In this document: in pieces, positions 14,323-21,556 of the stretch | Layout of the letters: every line of letters starts with the position of its first letter | Numbering within the stretch: the first letter of the stretch is position 1 | NCBI GenBank assembly: GCA_900550835.1 | Contig: URTP01000009.1 | Span: 1-28,154 of the forward strand | DNA from: an uncultured Collinsella sp. | GTDB taxonomy: Bacteria; Actinomycetota; Coriobacteriia; Coriobacteriales; Coriobacteriaceae | Direction of reading: 5' to 3' | DNA length: 28,154 nucleotides | Made by a program: the position numbers and the translations under genes | Notes under the pieces: generated by a model | What the model saw: only the letters and a program-made list of their open reading frames with translations | Database searches by the model: none | Told to the model about the DNA's origin: nothing

Positions 14323-14751
14323 GTGGTCGCGCTCGCACTGGACATAGGGGAGACCAGGATCGGCATTGCCGTCTCGAGCCGTGATGGCAAGATGGCAATG
14401 CCTGTCAAGGTGCTTCCGGCTGCCGAGGTCACTGGTATGGCAAAGACGTTTCGCTACCTGGTCGAGGACTATGAGCCCGATATCCTGGTGAGCGGACGTC
14501 CCTTGACCATGGCCGGTGAGCCCGGTCCCCAGGCCGAGCGCGTCGCCGCCGTGGCCCAAAAGATTGCCGACGAGCTCGAGCTTCCGCTGGAGTTTGAGGA
14601 CGAGCGTCTGTCCTCGCAGGAGGCCAAGAGAATCCTGCGCGAGCAGGGGCTCAACGAAAAGCAGATGAGGGGCAAGATTGACATGATCGCCGCCAGCCTG
14701 TTCTTGCAGACATGGCTCGATCGTAAAAACGAGGAGGTTTCGCATGCCTAG
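14323..14751 (+). CDS. ruvX: Putative pre-16S rRNA nuclease / Holliday junction resolvase YqgF
   Basis: RNase H-fold protein of 142 residues. YqgF/RuvX has been linked to 16S rRNA 5'-end maturation and to Holliday junction resolution. The N-terminal motif ALDIGETRIGIAVS places the first catalytic Asp at residue 7. FEDERLSSQEA holds the conserved Glu/Asp and the late helix has KIDMIAASLFLQTWLD with the last Asp. GTG 14323 is used because the catalytic strand begins immediately after; no strong RBS is visible, so coupling with alaS 17 bp upstream is likely. It overlaps mltG by eight bases. alaS-ruvX-mltG is a widely conserved order. Confidence 0.92.
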   Translation: MVALALDIGETRIGIAVSSRDGKMAMPVKVLPAAEVTGMAKTFRYLVEDYEPDILVSGRPLTMAGEPGPQAERVAAVAQKIADELELPLEFEDERLSSQEAKRILREQGLNEKQMRGKIDMIAASLFLQTWLDRKNEEVSHA

Positions 14752-16177
14752 CGCTTCCGATCCGCGCCAGCAGAATCGCCATGGGCAGCCTACGCCGCGC
14801 CCTGCCCAGCCTGGCCAGCGTCCGGCACAGCCGACCCAGCGCGCAGCTCAGTCTGCCGCGCGTCCGGTGCAGTCCTCCTCTCGTTCGGCCCAACCTGTTC
14901 AACGGACGGGTCAGCAGCCTTCTGCTCGTTCGGTTCAGCATCCGGCTTCTCACGCGGCTCAGCGGCCCACTGCTCGTTCGGCTCAGCCCGCAGGCGGTAC
15001 TCGCTTTAAGCAGCAGGCACCTACCCAGAGAACGCAGGCCCCCCAATCGCATTCGCATCACGCTCGCGGCTCGCATGGCGTTGCTCCGGCGACCCGCTCG
15101 AGCTACAACACGCATGCTCGTCGCGGTGCCCAAAAGAAAAGCTCCCTGGTGCCTATGATTGTCGGCGTCGTGGTGGCCGTAATCGCGCTTGCTGCTATCG
15201 CTTTCTTTGTCGTGCCTGCCGTCAAGGGCTTCTTTACCGGTGAGGATACGAAGGTCACGGCTGGTCAGCAGGTTACGGTGACCATTCCCGACGGTGCTTC
15301 GGGCGATACGATCGCCTCGATTCTCTCCGAGAACCATATCGTCGAAAATCCTAAGGATTACTACGCGGCGGTGAAAAAGCTCAACGCCGATATGTCGCTT
15401 AAGCCTGGCACCTACTCGTTCTCCACGCTCATGGATGCGACCAAGGTCGTCCAGCAGCTCATGGAAGGCCCCAACGCGGGCTCCAATGCGCTGACTATCC
15501 CTGAGGGCCTGACGGTCGATCAAGCCGCGGACCGTGTGGCCCAGGCCTACGACAGCATCTCTAAGGAAGACTTCCTCAATCAGGCCAAGGCCTCTAACTA
15601 CGTGGACGACTATAGCTTCCTTAAGGGCGCCGCCAACGATTCGCTCGAGGGTTTCTTGTTCCCCAAGACCTATTCGTTGGGTGATTCGCCGACGGCCGAT
15701 GATGTGATTCGCGCCATGCTCGATCAGTTTAAGACCGAGTACAAGTCGCTTGACTTTGCGAGCTGCGAGGCCAAGATCAAGGAGCGCTACGGTGTGGAGA
15801 TGTCCGACTACGACATCGTTAACTTGGCCTCTATCGTTGAGCGCGAGGGCCTCAACGCCGATCAACGTGCGCACGTGGCCTCGGTCTTCTACAACCGGCT
15901 TGCCGGCAAGCTCGACGGTCTGCGCTATCTCAACAGCGATGCGACCATGATGTATGTCACCGGTGGCGAGGTTACCGCCGACGACCTGCAGAGCGATAGC
16001 CCGTATAACACCTATAAGCACGAGGGCCTGCCACCCACGCCCATCTGCTCTCCGTCGCTCGAGGCGCTCAAGGCCACGCTTGAGCCGACCGACTCCGATG
16101 ACCTGTATTTCTACATTACGCAGGACGAGGAGTACTTCTCGCAAACCTACGAAGAGCATCAACAGTCTTGGAATTAG
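14744..16177 (+). CDS. mltG: Endolytic murein transglycosylase MltG (YceG-like)
   Basis: Membrane-anchored enzyme that cleaves nascent peptidoglycan strands. Residues 1-130 are a low-complexity, Gln/Ala/Ser/Arg/Pro-rich, basic cytoplasmic segment. A transmembrane helix spans about 137-159. The extracellular part has a LysM-like subdomain (about 175-265) and the YceG core, with EGFLFPKTY (302-310), the catalytic-site motif ASIVEREG (362-369; Glu366 is the expected catalytic residue), VFYNRL and LNSDATMMY, and a conserved PYNTYKHEGLPPTPI block. Length 477 against roughly 340 for E. coli; the excess is the N-terminal segment. ATG 14744 follows GAGGAGG with a short gap. The YqeG-type phosphatase gene begins one base after its stop. 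Confidence 0.93.
   Translation: MPSASDPRQQNRHGQPTPRPAQPGQRPAQPTQRAAQSAARPVQSSSRSAQPVQRTGQQPSARSVQHPASHAAQRPTARSAQPAGGTRFKQQAPTQRTQAPQSHSHHARGSHGVAPATRSSYNTHARRGAQKKSSLVPMIVGVVVAVIALAAIAFFVVPAVKGFFTGEDTKVTAGQQVTVTIPDGASGDTIASILSENHIVENPKDYYAAVKKLNADMSLKPGTYSFSTLMDATKVVQQLMEGPNAGSNALTIPEGLTVDQAADRVAQAYDSISKEDFLNQAKASNYVDDYSFLKGAANDSLEGFLFPKTYSLGDSPTADDVIRAMLDQFKTEYKSLDFASCEAKIKERYGVEMSDYDIVNLASIVEREGLNADQRAHVASVFYNRLAGKLDGLRYLNSDATMMYVTGGEVTADDLQSDSPYNTYKHEGLPPTPICSPSLEALKATLEPTDSDDLYFYITQDEEYFSQTYEEHQQSWN
14878..14987 (+). repeat. Imperfect direct repeats in the mltG low-complexity region
   Basis: CTGCTCGTTCGGTTCAGC (14922-14939) and CTGCTCGTTCGGCTCAGC (14970-14987) differ at one base, 48 bp apart. 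A weaker third copy lies near 14878-14895. They encode ARSVQ/ARSAQ units of the disordered N-terminus and could permit slippage in length. Confidence 0.6.
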
Positions 16178-16178
16178 C

Positions 16179-16676
16179 ATGAGGATTTTTAGCCCCAAAC
16201 GATACGTTGCCTCGGTCGATCGCGTCGACCTTGATACCCTGTGGGCCGACGGCAAACGCGCCATTCTGCTCGATCGCGATAACACTCTGGTGCCGCGCGA
16301 CACCGAGCAGGTTCCCACTGCGGTTTCCGCTTGGCTCGACGCCGCCCGCGCCAAAGGCTTTAAGCTGTGCATGGTGTCCAACAACTGGCATCGCAACCAG
16401 GTCATGAGCTCTGCACGCGAGCTGGGACTCGAGGCCATTAGCCACGCCATGAAGCCGGCGCCGTTTGCCCTCAAGGCGGGTGTTAAGCGCCTCGGCGCCA
16501 CGGCCGACGAGGCGGTACTGATCGGCGATCAGCTGTACACAGACGTGTGGAGCGGTAATTTCGCCGGTGTCGATACCATCTTGGTAAAGCCGCAGGCGAC
16601 CCAGGACCTGTGGTATACGCAGATCTTCCGTATCTTTGAGCGCCGGGCCCTTCGCGACCTTCCCTGCGAGGAATAG
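16179..16676 (+). CDS. YqeG-family HAD-IIIA phosphatase
   Basis: A 165-residue HAD-superfamily protein. The motif LLDRDNTLVP gives the DxDxT nucleophile pair at Asp32 and Asp34, motif II is MVSNN (about 65-69), the Lys is in AMKPAPFAL, and motif III is IGDQLYTDVWSGN (about 118-130). YqeG-type proteins in Gram-positive bacteria are predicted phosphatases of unknown substrate; mitochondrial relatives dephosphorylate phosphatidylglycerophosphate. ATG 16179 lies one base after the mltG stop and fits the family N-terminus, which begins just before the catalytic strand. aroK follows after eight bases, so it is part of the same operon. Confidence 0.88.
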   Translation: MRIFSPKRYVASVDRVDLDTLWADGKRAILLDRDNTLVPRDTEQVPTAVSAWLDAARAKGFKLCMVSNNWHRNQVMSSARELGLEAISHAMKPAPFALKAGVKRLGATADEAVLIGDQLYTDVWSGNFAGVDTILVKPQATQDLWYTQIFRIFERRALRDLPCEE

Positions 16677-16684
16677 GTCTCGCT

Positions 16685-17218
16685 ATGTCCCAGCACACCA
16701 AACACGGCTGCGACCATATCTTCTTTATCGGCTTTTTGGGCGCGGGCAAATCGACGCTTGCGCGTAACGTCGGCACTATGTTCAAGCGTCGTTTTATCGA
16801 TACCGACCGCCTGGTCGTGCGCCGTTGCGGCAAGTCGGTAACCGAGATTTTTGAGACCGAGGGCGAGGATCGTTTTCGCGAGCTCGAGACCTCGGCACTC
16901 CGTTCGCTTCAAAGCGAGCGCAGCCTGCTGGTGTCGTGCGGGGGTGGCATCGTCGAGACGCCGGTGAACATTAAACTGATGCACGAGATGGGTACATGCG
17001 TGTACCTCGAAGGCGACTTTGAGGACTCGATGCGCCAGATTCGACGGTCCGATACCCGACCCGATTTTCGTTCGCCCGAGCATGCTGCGCGCCTGTTTGA
17101 GCATCGCCGTCCGCTGTATCGCCAGGCCGCCGATATTACCCTTGATATTCGCAACAAGTCCTTCGAGGACGTTTCCTACCTTTGTGCCGAGATGCTTTTG
17201 GAGCGTGGACTGCTATGA
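16685..17218 (+). CDS. aroK: Shikimate kinase
   Basis: Phosphorylates shikimate with ATP in chorismate synthesis. Walker A GFLGAGKST is at 16-24. The shikimate-contact residues appear present: Asp in FIDTD (39-41), Arg in EDRFRELE, the GGG triplet in SCGGGIV, the lid Arg in DTRPDF, and Arg in RRPLY near 142. The protein has 177 residues, usual for the family, so it looks active. It overlaps the following aroB-family gene by three bases. The combination of a healthy kinase with a degenerate dehydroquinate synthase next door is odd and is discussed as a finding. Confidence 0.92.
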   Translation: MSQHTKHGCDHIFFIGFLGAGKSTLARNVGTMFKRRFIDTDRLVVRRCGKSVTEIFETEGEDRFRELETSALRSLQSERSLLVSCGGGIVETPVNIKLMHEMGTCVYLEGDFEDSMRQIRRSDTRPDFRSPEHAARLFEHRRPLYRQAADITLDIRNKSFEDVSYLCAEMLLERGLL

Positions 17219-18324
17219 TTCGCCGTCAACTTATCAATTTCCAAAACCGCAGTGTCGATGTCCGCGTCGGATTGGGCGCGTTCGAGGAGCTGTCGCGCAT
17301 GTTTGCCTCGGCTGTGGGCAAGCCTAAGCGCGCGATGGTGGTTTGGAATGGCGCCACATCCGAGCGTTTTGGCGAGGCTGTCGAGCATGCACTGGTTGAC
17401 GCCGGTTTTGCTGTGTCGTTGCTCGTCCTCGAGGTTTCGCCTGCCGGTGCTACGCTGGCCGATGCCGATGCTGTCTTTGGTGCCCTGTCGGCTAACGGCA
17501 TTACCTGCGACGATCTCGTTGTCGCCGTCGGCGACACGGCGACCTGCTCGGTCGTTTGCTGGTGTGCCAATCAGTGGTGCGGTCGCACCGAGTGCGCCTT
17601 GCTGCCGACGACGTTCGACGCCATGCTCACGGTCGCGACGACCATGAAGCCGCTTGTCGCATCGTCGGCGCATGCGCTTCCCGCTATCGCGTTCCGTCCC
17701 GAGCCGGGCTTGGTCGTGTGTGACCTCGACCTTGTTCGCGAGGCGGACCCCGAGGACCTCAAGCTCGGCTATGCGGTACTCGTTGGCACCATGCTTTCGA
17801 GCAGCAAGTCCCGCTGGAATCAGTTTACTGAGACCGTCCCCGAGATTCTCGGGGGCGAGGAGGTCGCGCTCGTCAATGCCGTTCAGTGGTCTCAGACTGC
17901 TCGCAAGGACGTACTGATGGCCACGAACCCGAGCGCACGCCATGCGCTCGATTTTGGCAAGACGGGGGAGCGCACCCTGCGCGTCTGCTTGGGCGATGCC
18001 GCTTCGCAGGTCCCTGCCTACCAGCTGTTGTCCGAGGGCATGCGCTTTGAGGCGCGCCTAGCACATGATGCCTGCGACTTCGATATCGATTACGTCTTTG
18101 AGGTCGATGACTGCTTGGAGGACTTTGGTATCGAGGAGCTTGCCTTCGATCTGGAGCCTGTCTCATATATCGAGGAGTTCCGCAGGCAGCAGTTTGTCCG
18201 CTCGAACCGCAGCATGTTGCCGCTGCCCGCGGCGCTCGGCGCCATTCGTCTAACGAGCGTTGAGGACGAGGTTCTTGAGCGCCATGCTCACGCCTACTTG
18301 GCTTCTCGCAAAGAACTTCTCTAA
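17215..18324 (+). CDS. Degenerate dehydroquinate synthase (AroB) family protein, probably not catalytic
   Basis: A 369-residue protein in the usual aroB position (after aroK, before pepQ and efp). Fold landmarks remain: a long beta/alpha N-terminal half, LLPTT for the canonical PTT strand, VVCDLDLV for VVVDLD, and LDFGKTG for LNLGHT. By eye alignment to E. coli AroB, the GGGVVGD cofactor motif reads GDTATCS. The DSSVGGK block reads TVATTMK, which keeps only the Lys. AEVIK, with zinc ligand Glu194, reads AVLVG. GHTFGH, with ligand His271, reads GKTGER, and the ligand His287 motif HGEAV is gone. All three metal ligands are therefore lost. The frame is uninterrupted and normally biased, so it is a maintained gene and not decay. 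Automatic pipelines would probably call it 3-dehydroquinate synthase. ATG 17215 overlaps the aroK stop. Confidence 0.75.
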   Translation: MIRRQLINFQNRSVDVRVGLGAFEELSRMFASAVGKPKRAMVVWNGATSERFGEAVEHALVDAGFAVSLLVLEVSPAGATLADADAVFGALSANGITCDDLVVAVGDTATCSVVCWCANQWCGRTECALLPTTFDAMLTVATTMKPLVASSAHALPAIAFRPEPGLVVCDLDLVREADPEDLKLGYAVLVGTMLSSSKSRWNQFTETVPEILGGEEVALVNAVQWSQTARKDVLMATNPSARHALDFGKTGERTLRVCLGDAASQVPAYQLLSEGMRFEARLAHDACDFDIDYVFEVDDCLEDFGIEELAFDLEPVSYIEEFRRQQFVRSNRSMLPLPAALGAIRLTSVEDEVLERHAHAYLASRKELL

Positions 18325-18330
18325 GATTTA

Positions 18331-18356
18331 TTGACTTCCATCGTCTTTCGTATCAT
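18331..18356 (+). promoter_or_regulatory. Weak promoter candidate upstream of pepQ
   Basis: TTGACT (18331-18336) is five of six to consensus and TATCAT (18351-18356) is a fair -10, but the spacer is only 14 bp. A short spacer makes this tentative; the 131-bp gap nevertheless suggests a transcription start here. Confidence 0.3.
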
Positions 18357-18361
18357 GTTGA

Positions 18362-18423
18362 GGGGCGGGTTTTAATCGATTGCGGATCGTATGCGATTCC
18401 GTCGTTCGGTTGAGACCCGTCCC
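18362..18423 (+). other. Structured leader before pepQ
   Basis: GGGGCGGGT (18362-18370) can pair with ACCCGTCCC (18415-18423) over nine pairs including one G-U. Between them CGGATCG (18383-18389) pairs with CGATTCCG (18394-18401), with a bulge, around TATG. No T run follows, so it is not a terminator. It lies within the 5' leader, 33 bp before the pepQ ATG. Confidence 0.4.
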
Positions 18424-18455
18424 GTCTTTATAGAGGCAACAAGAAAGGAATCTGC

Positions 18456-19586
18456 ATGTCTGAGTTTGCTGCCGGTCCTGCCGGTCGTATCGAGCGTGTC
18501 CGTGCCCTGATGGCTGAGCGCGGCTACGACGCTATCGTGGTGCGCGACGAGGCCAATCTTCGTTGGCTTACGGGCGTGAAGGGCGTCTTCGATTACACCT
18601 TCGAGTTCCCGCACGCTGCGTTTGTTACGGCTGACCAGTGCCTGTTCCATACCGACTCGCGCTACCTCAACAGCTTTGAGGAGAACACGCCCGCCGGCAG
18701 CCCTTGGGTCTACGACATGGACGAGGGTACCATCCCCGGTTGGGTCGCCGGCAAGATCGCGGCCAACAAGTGCCGCGTCTGCGCTGTCGAAGACGACATG
18801 CAGATCAACTTCTACCAGGGCATTCAGCGTGGTCTGGAGGATCGTTCCGTCGCCTGCATGCTGCCGCTGATGCATGACGACATTCGCAAGATGCGCGCCA
18901 TTAAGGACGCCGAGGAGATCGAGCTCATGCGCCATGCGCAGTCAATCACCGATGCCGCCTTCCAGCATATGCTCGGCTTTATTAAGCCCGGCATGACCGA
19001 GAAGCAGGTTCGCAATGAGCTCGAGAACTTTATGTTCGCCAATGGCGCCGACAGCCTGGCCTTTGGCTCCATCGTGGCGAGCGGCCCCAATACCGCCAAT
19101 CCGCATGCCGTCCCGAGCGACCGCGTGATCGAGAAGGGCGACTTCGTCCTTATGGATTACGGCGCGGGCTACTGCGACTATCGTTCCGACATGACGCGCA
19201 CCGTCGTGATGGGCGAGCCTACCCAGGAGCAGCTCGACCTCTATGCGCTCGTGCGCCGTACGCACGAGGAGTGCGTCGCCGCCATCCATCCGGGCGTCGA
19301 GGGCAACGACATTTTCAAGCTTTCCAAGAAGATCATCGGCGATGCCGGTTATGGCGATTACTACAACCATGGTCTGGGCCACGGCGTGGGCATTGACATC
19401 CATGAGCTGCCCAACTTCAACCGCAGCAAGAACATCATCGAGGTCGGCTCGGTTATCACCATGGAGCCTGGCGTGTACCTGCCCGGCGTGGGCGGCGTGC
19501 GTCTGGAGGACTACGGCGTGGTCACCGAGAACGGCTACGAGCCCTTCACCAAGACACCGCATGACCTTCACGTCATCGATTGCTAG
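18456..19586 (+). CDS. pepQ: Xaa-Pro peptidase, M24 family
   Basis: Cytoplasmic metallopeptidase of the creatinase/prolidase family (376 residues) that releases N-terminal residues before proline or splits Xaa-Pro dipeptides. An N-terminal creatinase-like domain covers about 1-135. The pita-bread catalytic domain has all five di-metal ligands in view: Asp in MDYGAGYCDYRSD (two Asp), His in GLGHGVGIDIHE, Glu in TMEPGVY, and Glu in RLEDYGVV. ATG 18456 follows AAAGGAA with a suitable gap. A UUCG hairpin and a terminator follow. The pepQ-efp pair is widely conserved; aminopeptidase P and prolidase activity cannot be separated here. Confidence 0.92.
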   Translation: MSEFAAGPAGRIERVRALMAERGYDAIVVRDEANLRWLTGVKGVFDYTFEFPHAAFVTADQCLFHTDSRYLNSFEENTPAGSPWVYDMDEGTIPGWVAGKIAANKCRVCAVEDDMQINFYQGIQRGLEDRSVACMLPLMHDDIRKMRAIKDAEEIELMRHAQSITDAAFQHMLGFIKPGMTEKQVRNELENFMFANGADSLAFGSIVASGPNTANPHAVPSDRVIEKGDFVLMDYGAGYCDYRSDMTRTVVMGEPTQEQLDLYALVRRTHEECVAAIHPGVEGNDIFKLSKKIIGDAGYGDYYNHGLGHGVGIDIHELPNFNRSKNIIEVGSVITMEPGVYLPGVGGVRLEDYGVVTENGYEPFTKTPHDLHVIDC

Positions 19587-19600
19587 TCTACTTCGGTAGA
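19587..19600 (+). other. UUCG-tetraloop hairpin after pepQ stop
   Basis: TCTAC-TTCG-GTAGA begins on the base after the pepQ TAG. UUCG loops closed by C-G are exceptionally stable; such a hairpin may protect the 3' end or help termination just upstream of the main terminator. Confidence 0.55.
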
Positions 19601-19610
19601 TAGTTTGGGG

Positions 19611-19652
19611 CGGGGCGTCTGGATCGATTCGGACGCCCCGCGTTCTCTTTTT
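19611..19652 (+). terminator. Intrinsic terminator between pepQ and efp
   Basis: CGGGGCGTC (19611-19619) pairs perfectly with GACGCCCCG (19632-19640), extended by a T-G pair, with a ten-base loop. A T-rich tract (19643-19652, ending in five Ts) follows a few bases later. Confidence 0.8.
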
Positions 19653-19683
19653 ATGCGCTCGCCGCAGGCGCCGTCTGCAAGTG

Positions 19684-19689
19684 TATAAT
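19684..19689 (+). promoter_or_regulatory. -10 element of the efp promoter
   Basis: A perfect TATAAT 57 bp before the efp ATG. No convincing -35 lies 16-18 bp upstream. Confidence 0.5.
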
Positions 19690-19746
19690 TTCGCTCGTAT
19701 GTAATTTGGACGCTTGTGCGTTCTGCCCATAACAAGAAAGGTCGCT

Positions 19747-20310
19747 ATGCCTACCATTTCTACCGCCGACTTCAAGAACGGCCTCGGTCTCCGTATTAAG
19801 GACAAGGTCTACACCATTGTCGAGTTCCAGCATGTCAAGCCCGGCAAGGGCGGCGCGTTTGTGCGCTACAAGACCCGCGACATCAAGAGCGGCCGCGTCG
19901 TCGAGAACACCTGCAACGCCGGCACCAAGTTCGAGAGCGTTATGCTCACCACCCGTGAGTTCCAGTACCTCTACAACGATGGCACCGACTACATCTTCAT
20001 GGACAATGAGACCTATGAGCAGGTTCCTGTTCCCGAGGACATGGTGGGCGAGAACTCCAAGTGGCTGCGCGAGAACGACATTTGCCAGCTTCTCTTCGCC
20101 GACGATGAGCTCATGGGCGTGACTCCGCCGATGTTCATCGAGACCACCATCGTCCAGACTGACCCGGGCTTTAAGGGCGACACTGTCCAGGGTTCCACCA
20201 AGCCGGCCACGATCGACACCGGCGCCGTCATCCAGGTCCCCATGTACCTCAACGAGGGCGAGGTCATCAAGGTTGACACCCGCGACGGCAAGTTCGTCTC
20301 CCGCGTCTAG
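19747..20310 (+). CDS. efp: Translation elongation factor P
   Basis: Three-domain tRNA-mimic of 187 residues that rescues ribosomes stalled at polyproline. The N-terminal KOW-like domain holds the tip loop PGKGGAF with Lys34, the residue that carries a modification in many bacteria. The OB domains follow, with the family C-terminal signature GDTVQGSTKPATIDTGAVIQVP. ATG 19747 follows AAAGG and gives the standard MPTISTADFKNG start; GTG-type codons upstream to 19714 lie in the leader. C-ending codons dominate, so expression is high. A terminator and a -10 box precede it; the Asp23-family gene follows after 24 bp. Confidence 0.97.
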   Translation: MPTISTADFKNGLGLRIKDKVYTIVEFQHVKPGKGGAFVRYKTRDIKSGRVVENTCNAGTKFESVMLTTREFQYLYNDGTDYIFMDNETYEQVPVPEDMVGENSKWLRENDICQLLFADDELMGVTPPMFIETTIVQTDPGFKGDTVQGSTKPATIDTGAVIQVPMYLNEGEVIKVDTRDGKFVSRV

Positions 20311-20334
20311 CAACCAACTCTTCTAGGAGGACTC

Positions 20335-20697
20335 ATGCCCCAGGAAATCAAGATTGACGGCATCGGCATTTCGCCCGATGTTCTGACCGCCATCGTCTCG
20401 CGCGCCGTGTCGGATGTCGAGGGCATCGCCTCCGTTGGCGTCAAGGACCTTGCCACCAACCTTGTCTCCATGATGCTCTCGTCCAAGGCCCCGGCTTCCG
20501 AGCCGGCGGTCGAGGCCGAGGTCGTCGGCGACAAGCTCGCACTCACCGTGCGCGTTGTGGTGTTCTTTGGCTATCCGTTCAAGAAACTCGCCGAGGCCGT
20601 TCGCGCCGCTGTAGTCGCCGCCATCGATGCCCAGGTGGGTGTCGAGGTCGAGCGCGTTGACGTTTGCATCGACGGCCTCGTTTTCCCCAAGGAGTAA
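20335..20697 (+). CDS. Asp23/Gls24 (DUF322) family envelope stress protein
   Basis: A 120-residue protein. It shows the family pattern: I/V-rich strand near residues 5-15, SPDVLTAIVSRAVSDVEGIASVG (about 12-34), then a charged region and VRVVVFFGYPFKKLAEAVRAAVVAAI (about 73-98). A near-constant GVEVERVDVCIDGLVF block closes the domain. Asp23 proteins are membrane-associated and linked to alkaline or envelope stress in Firmicutes; they often lie next to efp and nusB. ATG 20335 is preceded by AGGAGG with a good gap. The stop overlaps the RBS of nusB. Confidence 0.88.
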   Translation: MPQEIKIDGIGISPDVLTAIVSRAVSDVEGIASVGVKDLATNLVSMMLSSKAPASEPAVEAEVVGDKLALTVRVVVFFGYPFKKLAEAVRAAVVAAIDAQVGVEVERVDVCIDGLVFPKE

Positions 20698-20700
20698 CCT

Positions 20701-21288
20701 TTGAGCCTTAAGGTTTATCGCGGGCGTACGCTTGCCCGCAGTCAGGCGCTGCAGCTGCTGTTCCAGGCCGAGGCCACGGACAGCCCGCTCGAGCGCGTCC
20801 TCGAGGGCGATTTCCTGATCTCGAAGGGCCCCCTCGACCCCTATGCGCTGGAGCTGTGCCGCGGTGCCTACGAGCATATCGATCGCATCGACTGTGCCCT
20901 GCGCGCCGTCGCCAAGAACTGGGATCTTATGCGCATGCCCGGCGCCGACCGCAATCTGCTGCGTATCGCCGTCTACGAGATGCGCTTCCTCACCGACGAA
21001 GAGGTCTCGGACGCTATCGTGATCAACGAGGCCGTCGAACTTGCCAAGGCCTATGGCACCGACCAGTCCGCGTCGTTCGTCAACGGCGTGCTGGGCAAGA
21101 TCGCGCGCAGCGAGGAGTTGCCGGGCGAGGACCTGTACCAGGAACTGCTGGCCGAGGATCGCGCTCGCGAGGAGGCCCAGGCTGCTGAGGCTGCCGCCAA
21201 GGTCGCTGCCGCTCAGGCTACCGCCGGTGTACTTGCCGAGGATGTGGACGCTGCTGAGGCCGTCGAGGCCGACTCCGTCGAGGAGTAG
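20701..21288 (+). CDS. nusB: Transcription antitermination factor NusB, with acidic Ala-rich C-terminal extension
   Basis: All-helical RNA-binding factor that joins NusE in rRNA antitermination. Matches: ARSQALQLLFQAE (about 12-24), a helical core with DRNLLRIAVYEMRF and AIVINEAVELAKAYGTDQSASFVNGVLGKIAR, the family signature. The TTG start at 20701 is fixed by AAGGAG at 20689-20694, which lies across the end of the previous gene, with a six-base gap. Length 195; about 50 residues after the NusB core are acidic and Ala-rich, beyond the roughly 140 expected. xseB starts two bases after the stop. Confidence 0.93.
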   Translation: MSLKVYRGRTLARSQALQLLFQAEATDSPLERVLEGDFLISKGPLDPYALELCRGAYEHIDRIDCALRAVAKNWDLMRMPGADRNLLRIAVYEMRFLTDEEVSDAIVINEAVELAKAYGTDQSASFVNGVLGKIARSEELPGEDLYQELLAEDRAREEAQAAEAAAKVAAAQATAGVLAEDVDAAEAVEADSVEE

Positions 21289-21290
21289 CC

Positions 21291-21530
21291 ATGCCAGAGG
21301 GTTCTGTCCGCAACTTTGACGAGATTTCGGACCGTCTGGACCAGATCATCGCTACCGTTCGCTCCAAGGATACGTCCTTGGAGCGTTCACTCGATCTGTT
21401 TGACGAAGCGATTGAGCTGGGCTCCCGCGCGGTCGATATGGTCGACAAGTTTGAGCTGACGCCGCGTGAGGCCGATAAGCTCGAGCAGGAATACGATGAG
21501 GATGCGGCAAACGAATCCCAGGATAGCTAG
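21291..21530 (+). CDS. xseB: Exodeoxyribonuclease VII small subunit
   Basis: A 79-residue helical protein with the family core FDEISDRLDQIIATVRSKDTSLERSLDLFDEAIEL (about 9-43). XseB forms a complex with XseA that degrades single-stranded DNA processively. The partner xseA, which commonly sits between nusB and xseB, is not in this window. The ATG lies two bases after the nusB stop, with GAGGAG inside the nusB end as RBS. tlyA follows after about 26 bp. Confidence 0.9.
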   Translation: MPEGSVRNFDEISDRLDQIIATVRSKDTSLERSLDLFDEAIELGSRAVDMVDKFELTPREADKLEQEYDEDAANESQDS

Positions 21531-21556
21531 GCCGCATCTCCGGATACGAATGGTTG

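Noticed and set aside
12740..14398. A 552-codon open frame on the minus strand opposite alaS
   Set aside because: It is low in complexity, with no recognisable motif or start signal, and the sense frame is a complete AlaRS.
16685..17218. Shikimate kinase as a second degenerate enzyme beside the AroB-like protein
   Set aside because: Walker A, the shikimate-contact Asp and Arg, the GGG triplet and the lid Arg all appear present.
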